Below, piece after piece: positions 59,874 to 64,000 of a stretch of 64,000 nt of DNA; position 1 is the stretch's first letter; every line of letters starts with the position of its first letter. Under the pieces are notes generated by a model. The model ran no database searches. It saw nothing but the letters and a program-made list of their open reading frames with translations, and was not told the DNA's origin. A program made the position numbers and the translations under genes. Source of the stretch: Pelagomonas calceolata. Lineage: Eukaryota; Sar; Pelagophyceae; Pelagomonadales; Pelagomonadaceae. Location of the stretch: NCBI GenBank assembly GCA_918797485.1, contig CAKKNE010000006.1, positions 1,674,001 through 1,738,000 on the forward strand, written 5' to 3'.

Positions 59874-60337
59874 GCAGTGGCATGCAGTTTACTTAGGCGT
59901 ACAGAGTTTGGGTTCAGATTCTAATAATTTTTTTATTTTAGTTTATATGAGTATCATCTGAGTATCGTATCATTGTTTGTTTGGTGTACTAGTAAGCATG
60001 CTGACAAATGCTCCGGACTCTGCCTCGACAGCCGATAAGAGTGGATTTTTGCAGGTGGTCAACAGGATCTGTTTCGATGAAAAAGATCAAAACAAGAATC
60101 AGAAACATGGCTTTCGGGAGTCCGAAAATGAACGAGAGCAAAATGCACATACCGTCCGAAAATACTGCACGACCTCAACAGTGTCACCTGATATTACTCA
60201 TGCAACCGAATGCCTCATTACATTTGCATCCACGCATGATATAGCAGTGTGTGCACATGGGGTTTCTCTGAGACTTCTCTGCCTAGGCGGCTGTTACGTT
60301 CTCCAATATGCTCTCCCCAATTGGGGTTCCAAGACAG
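59874..60337. other. Gap that probably hides 5' exons of tubulin cofactor D
   Basis: Frames at 60008-60244 and 59977-60345 are open but match nothing clearly. TBCD lacks its first 60-100 residues in the exon given below, so one or more small exons should lie here. I could not place them with confidence. Confidence 0.4.
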
Positions 60338-63300
60338 GAAACTAGACCGGGCATGCGACATGCTTTACGAGATTTGTAGTGCGCAGGGATATAAAAACAT
60401 GGTCAAGTCGGTGCCGCATGCTGTGCGGGATCTGCATGCAGTTTATGTTACACTTATAAGTTTAGATGGGTCGCCGCAGACTAAAAGATGGCGAACGCAC
60501 TATTTGCTTCTTCTGTGGCTGGGTGTGCTCTTGCTAAACCCTTTTGACATGAACTCTTTAGTTGACGACGGCACAACGCTGGTTGCCGGAATTGTCCAAT
60601 GCTGTACTGAAGCTCTCAACGAACCAGGTCCATCTCGCCAAGCAGCTGCATTCTGCATTTCGACGACTTTAACTCGGCAGGATGTATCGATCCACTTTAT
60701 GGTTGACTTGGTTCATCAGATATCTAGTCTGCTTGCAGATCTTGGCAGCTTGGAAAGCCAAGCCCCCTTTGCTGCGATGGGCGCTGTTCAGGCACTAGCC
60801 GCAATATATAAGCGTGGCGACAGAACTCTGCTTCAGAAGCTCGCCGACAGAGTCTTTGAAGCTGTTCGACCCTGCCTTTTGGATGCCAAATACGGTACGA
60901 TTCGAATTCTGAAACACTTCGTTATCAAGCTGGTCGCACGCCTTGGCATTGCCGTGCTTAAACCACGAAATGCTTCTTGGTGCTACACCCGAGGAAAAAG
61001 GACTTTGATGATGGATGGCTTTGAAAGCTGCTATGAAGTCTCAGATGCTGATGAGGAGACTGGGCAAAGGGCAAGTGTCGGGGTCGAAGATGAGAGATTC
61101 AAGCACATAGTAGAATCAGCTGTGGGTGTGCTCCTACAAGCCACATGCGACTCTGAGACAAAAATTAGGTGGTCTGCTGCGAAGGGGATTGCACGAATAG
61201 CATCTAGACTTCCACGTGGCCTGGCGGATGATATTGTCAAAAATATTTTGTCAATATTCACGGATCCTGGGTCCCATCATAATGATAATGCGTGGCATGG
61301 ATCTTGCCTCGCCCTCGCAGAGCTCGGTCGTCTTGGCATCCTGTTGCCTAAGCGCCTTCCAGAATCGCTTTCTGCCCTTGAAGTTGCCTTAAGATATGAG
61401 GTAAGACATGGGAGCCGTTCTGTTGGGGCCAACGTGCGAGACGCTGCTTGCTACGTAGCTTGGGCCTTCGCACGAGCATATCCTCCCTGTGTGCTCGGTC
61501 TCTATCTACCCGCTCTAATCGAAAAAATTCTAATGACAGCGGTCTTTGATCGAGAGGTCCATGTACGAAGAGCTGCCGGAGCGGCCCTACAAGAAAACAT
61601 TGGTAGACAGGGAATTCAGGCTTTTGGTTCCATTGGCATCAAACTGACACAGACTTTGAGCTTTTCTGCCCTTGGTTCATGTGAGCGTGCGTATATTGAA
61701 ATGACCCCTGTAATCGCCAAAATGGGCTACTGGGAAGCAGCCTTTGCAAAGCTGCTCAGAGAACTCGTTGGGCATTGGGATACTCGAATCCGCATTCTCT
61801 CGGCCAAATCCCTCTATGCTCTCGTGAACATTGTCAATGATCGATCCCTGCTGCAGGATATTGCACGTAGAGCCAGCTTGGTTCTGGCTCCTCTTGCGAG
61901 TGGAAGCAGGGACCTGGCCTTCCGCCACGGCGCTCTTCTTGCTCTTGCACATGTAATGCGTGCCCTTCGCACTTTTGATGATAATTATCTTTCCGCACAG
62001 CTGAGTACTGTAGTCCCTAGTCTCGAATCATCACGCCTTTACCGAGGCAGAGACGGTGATTTAGTGCGAATCGCTGCCTGCAGCTTCATTGCGGCCCTGG
62101 CTTCGTGCTCTTGCCCACTAAATGCCCCGACTCAATTGAGGCTGTTGGGTTCCTTAGATGATTCAAGTGGTCACGCCCTTGAGACTGTGCGCGCCGCTGC
62201 AGCTACAGCAGTGCGCGTACTCTCAATGAGCTATTTTGGAGTGGTTGCGTACACAAACGGCGCTTTTAATGAGCCAGATGAAGTGCTATTATCTCAGACC
62301 GTATTCAAGTATCTGGACATTGTGCGCAAAGGGACAACCGCGAGCCTCGCCAGAGGCTCGTGTAACTGCCTCGGCGCCTTGCCTGCATGGCTTGTTGTCA
62401 GGGATAAATCAACACTTGATGTAGTATTTGAGACCTTAATTGTTCGTGCATGGCGCTTCAACATGGTTGCTGGCGAAAAGGATGCTGAAACAAGGCGCGG
62501 TGCTTTAGTTGCACTCAAGGAAATAGTCACCATCATCGATTCAAGACATCTGATACGGAAGCGAGCCTTGAAGCTCCATGCTTCATTTGTGCACAATGCT
62601 GCCCGAGACTTTGGCCTTGATAAGCGTGGTGACGTTGGGTCCTGGTGTCGTATTTGCGGACTTAAAGCCGCTGTGTCTCTAGCTTCAGTTATAAATCCGC
62701 AGTGCAATCTTACGTCCACCTCTTGCAAATCCCGTATTGTACCTTGTCTTCTCACGCGAGCTGCAAGAATCACTGCCGATTGTGGCTGTGTCAATTTTGT
62801 ACTAGCCAGGCCATTCCTGCACGTCGACTCAATTTTCAGTTGGGGGGCAAGGGAGTCACAGGAGCTTTGCTGCTCTCTACTACGGCATCTTAGCGAGAAG
62901 CTTGACACCGTTCGGAAAATTTCCTTGCAGTTACTGCCAATGCTTTTTAAACGCGCCCCCGCTGTCCCAATGCGAAATGAGATTGAAGTCAGGCTGTTTG
63001 CTAATGGAAAAAGTACTGAGCTTCCAAGCCGTCTATGCACGTGTCTTCAGCTTAAGGGGGCCTATCATAGTGCGATTCTCTCTGGTTTGATTCAGTCCGC
63101 TGGCTCCAGAGACTCAAAGATGGGTAGCCTGTTTAGACATGCTTTAGTTCACCATGCAATGACAGAGGCCAAGACTCAAGATAATTCAGATACATCTTAC
63201 CTTGCCCGGTCGTTTGTCCTCAAGACACGTACTCTTGGTTCCAGGGTATCGAAGGCACCCTCTGTCGAAGAGAGAAGCAGAATGCATCTACCTCTTCTTA

Positions 63301-63866
63301 GATGCCTAACTGCCCTGATTGAGGCAGGGGCTCTCAATCCGATTTTCCAAACCGCGAGTCGTGTGCACAGTGATCCAAATGCTCTTGGGCTTGATCTGGT
63401 GATTTCGCTAACCTTGTTGGCTTCATATCAACATTCGAGTGATGTTAAAAAAATCTGTGCTGCAGTGGATGCTCTCCTGGCCTATCTTTCTGCCGCGGCA
63501 GTGTCTGCTCCGGTACTTGCACACCGTTCTCTTGCCACGCTTCTCCAATGTCTGCATTCCCCATACCCGCGCACCCGTGCTTACATTGCAGAACAACTAT
63601 ATGCTAGGCTAGTTGAACTCTCCATGGTCCGTGATTGCTTTGTGGGTATGGGACCACTGTCTGCTGCCCAAGAGCTGCTTTGTGATATCAACTGGGGTGC
63701 TGAAGTAAATATGAAATTCTTCGATGATGTGATCTTCCGATTGTGCCATATCCTTATGATCGAAAAAGGCCACATTCAGTCACAAGAGGCGCCGCCCAAA
63801 GTCAATCACCCGGAATGTGACGAACTAGAGTCATATGCATACTTGGTTAGAGTGGCTGGTTATTAG
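60338..63866 (+). CDS. TBCD: Tubulin-specific chaperone D (TBCD), 5' end unresolved
   Basis: A frame of 1175 codons from a probable acceptor (CAAGACAG|G at 60337) to the stop at 63866. Family matches: RTHYLLLLWLGVLLLNPFD (human ETRYMLLLWLSVTCLIPFD), IRWSAAKGIARIASRLPRGL, AWHGSCLALAELGRLGILLP, GANVRDAACYVAWAFARAY, FDREVHVRRAAGAALQENIG and RGDVGSWCRICGL. HEAT-like helical repeats run throughout. TBCD, with cofactors C and E, assembles and disassembles alpha/beta-tubulin dimers. The remaining length equals the human protein (1192) minus its N-terminal portion, so only a short upstream part is missing. No intron is needed within these 3.5 kb, in contrast to MCM3. Confidence 0.92.
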
Positions 63867-64000
63867 TCAATCTTCGTGCAGTAGCATCAATTACGAATGG
63901 GGGGGGAGCCAGATTTGACGGTTCACATCGCAAGCCTGATCGCAGTCTGCAAGTCTGGAAGTTTCTAGGTTAAGATTACTTACGCCTGTTCCCACCTTAT
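63867..64000. other. Window end, no gene seen
   Basis: 134 bp with a G run at 63900-63906. A following gene cannot be judged. Confidence 0.3.

Noticed and set aside
60008-60244. Candidate N-terminal exon of TBCD
   Set aside because: No match to the conserved KYQEQ-type segment could be found in any frame, so it was not joined to the gene.

Overview
The window looks like nuclear DNA of a stramenopile alga, most likely a pelagophyte (Aureococcus/Pelagomonas type). It has very GC-rich, mostly intronless eukaryotic genes (spliceosomal LSM2, cohesin acetyltransferase, WDR82, COQ3, a plastid HCF101-type protein). It carries a gene with the GTTLR/MRISKKF domain common in stramenopiles, and introns that are themselves transposon-like insertions with terminal inverted repeats and target-site duplications (introners), as described in Aureococcus. 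Species cannot be fixed from sequence alone.

Region 1 (1 to about 43 kb) has strongly G/C-ended codons, single-exon or introner-split genes, and gaps packed with short dispersed repeats. In order: TauD-like oxygenase end (+), large helical-repeat protein (+), proline-rich WH2-like protein (+), TALE homeodomain protein (-), YqgF/RuvX nuclease (+), FERM-alpha/beta-hydrolase fusion (-), mitochondrial PDK/BCKDK kinase (-), sulfotransferase (-), LSM2 (+), ferlin-like multi-C2 protein (+), ESCO acetyltransferase (-), Zn-finger TPR protein (-), small unknown (+), HCF101 (-), low-complexity unknown (+), COQ3 (+), Tudor plus glycosylase-like protein (-), PP2C phosphatase (+), small membrane protein (+), UbiA prenyltransferase (-), WDR82/Swd2 (-), SANT-like stramenopile protein (+).

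Region 2 (about 43 to 64 kb) changes character. Codons use all third bases, intergenic DNA is A/T-richer, and several genes carry many tiny introns (34 to 78 bp). Genes: 2OG-oxygenase-like fragment, ribosomal protein uL13 (+), SRP68 (-), CEP131-like centriolar protein (+), an unrecognised coiled-coil protein (+), MCM3 with 12 exons (-), a NIT-domain TKL protein kinase (+) and tubulin cofactor D (+). The change resembles the low-GC outlier regions known from some picoalgae; that parallel is inference.

The most notable system is the set of five introners that split genes at about 10.4, 33.4, 36.9, 39.4 and 41.8 kb. In each, the 5' splice site (GT or GC) lies in the upstream target-site copy, the AG lies in the element's own terminus, and removal restores a conserved protein frame. 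Exon coordinates were derived by hand from reading frames and family conservation, without RNA evidence.
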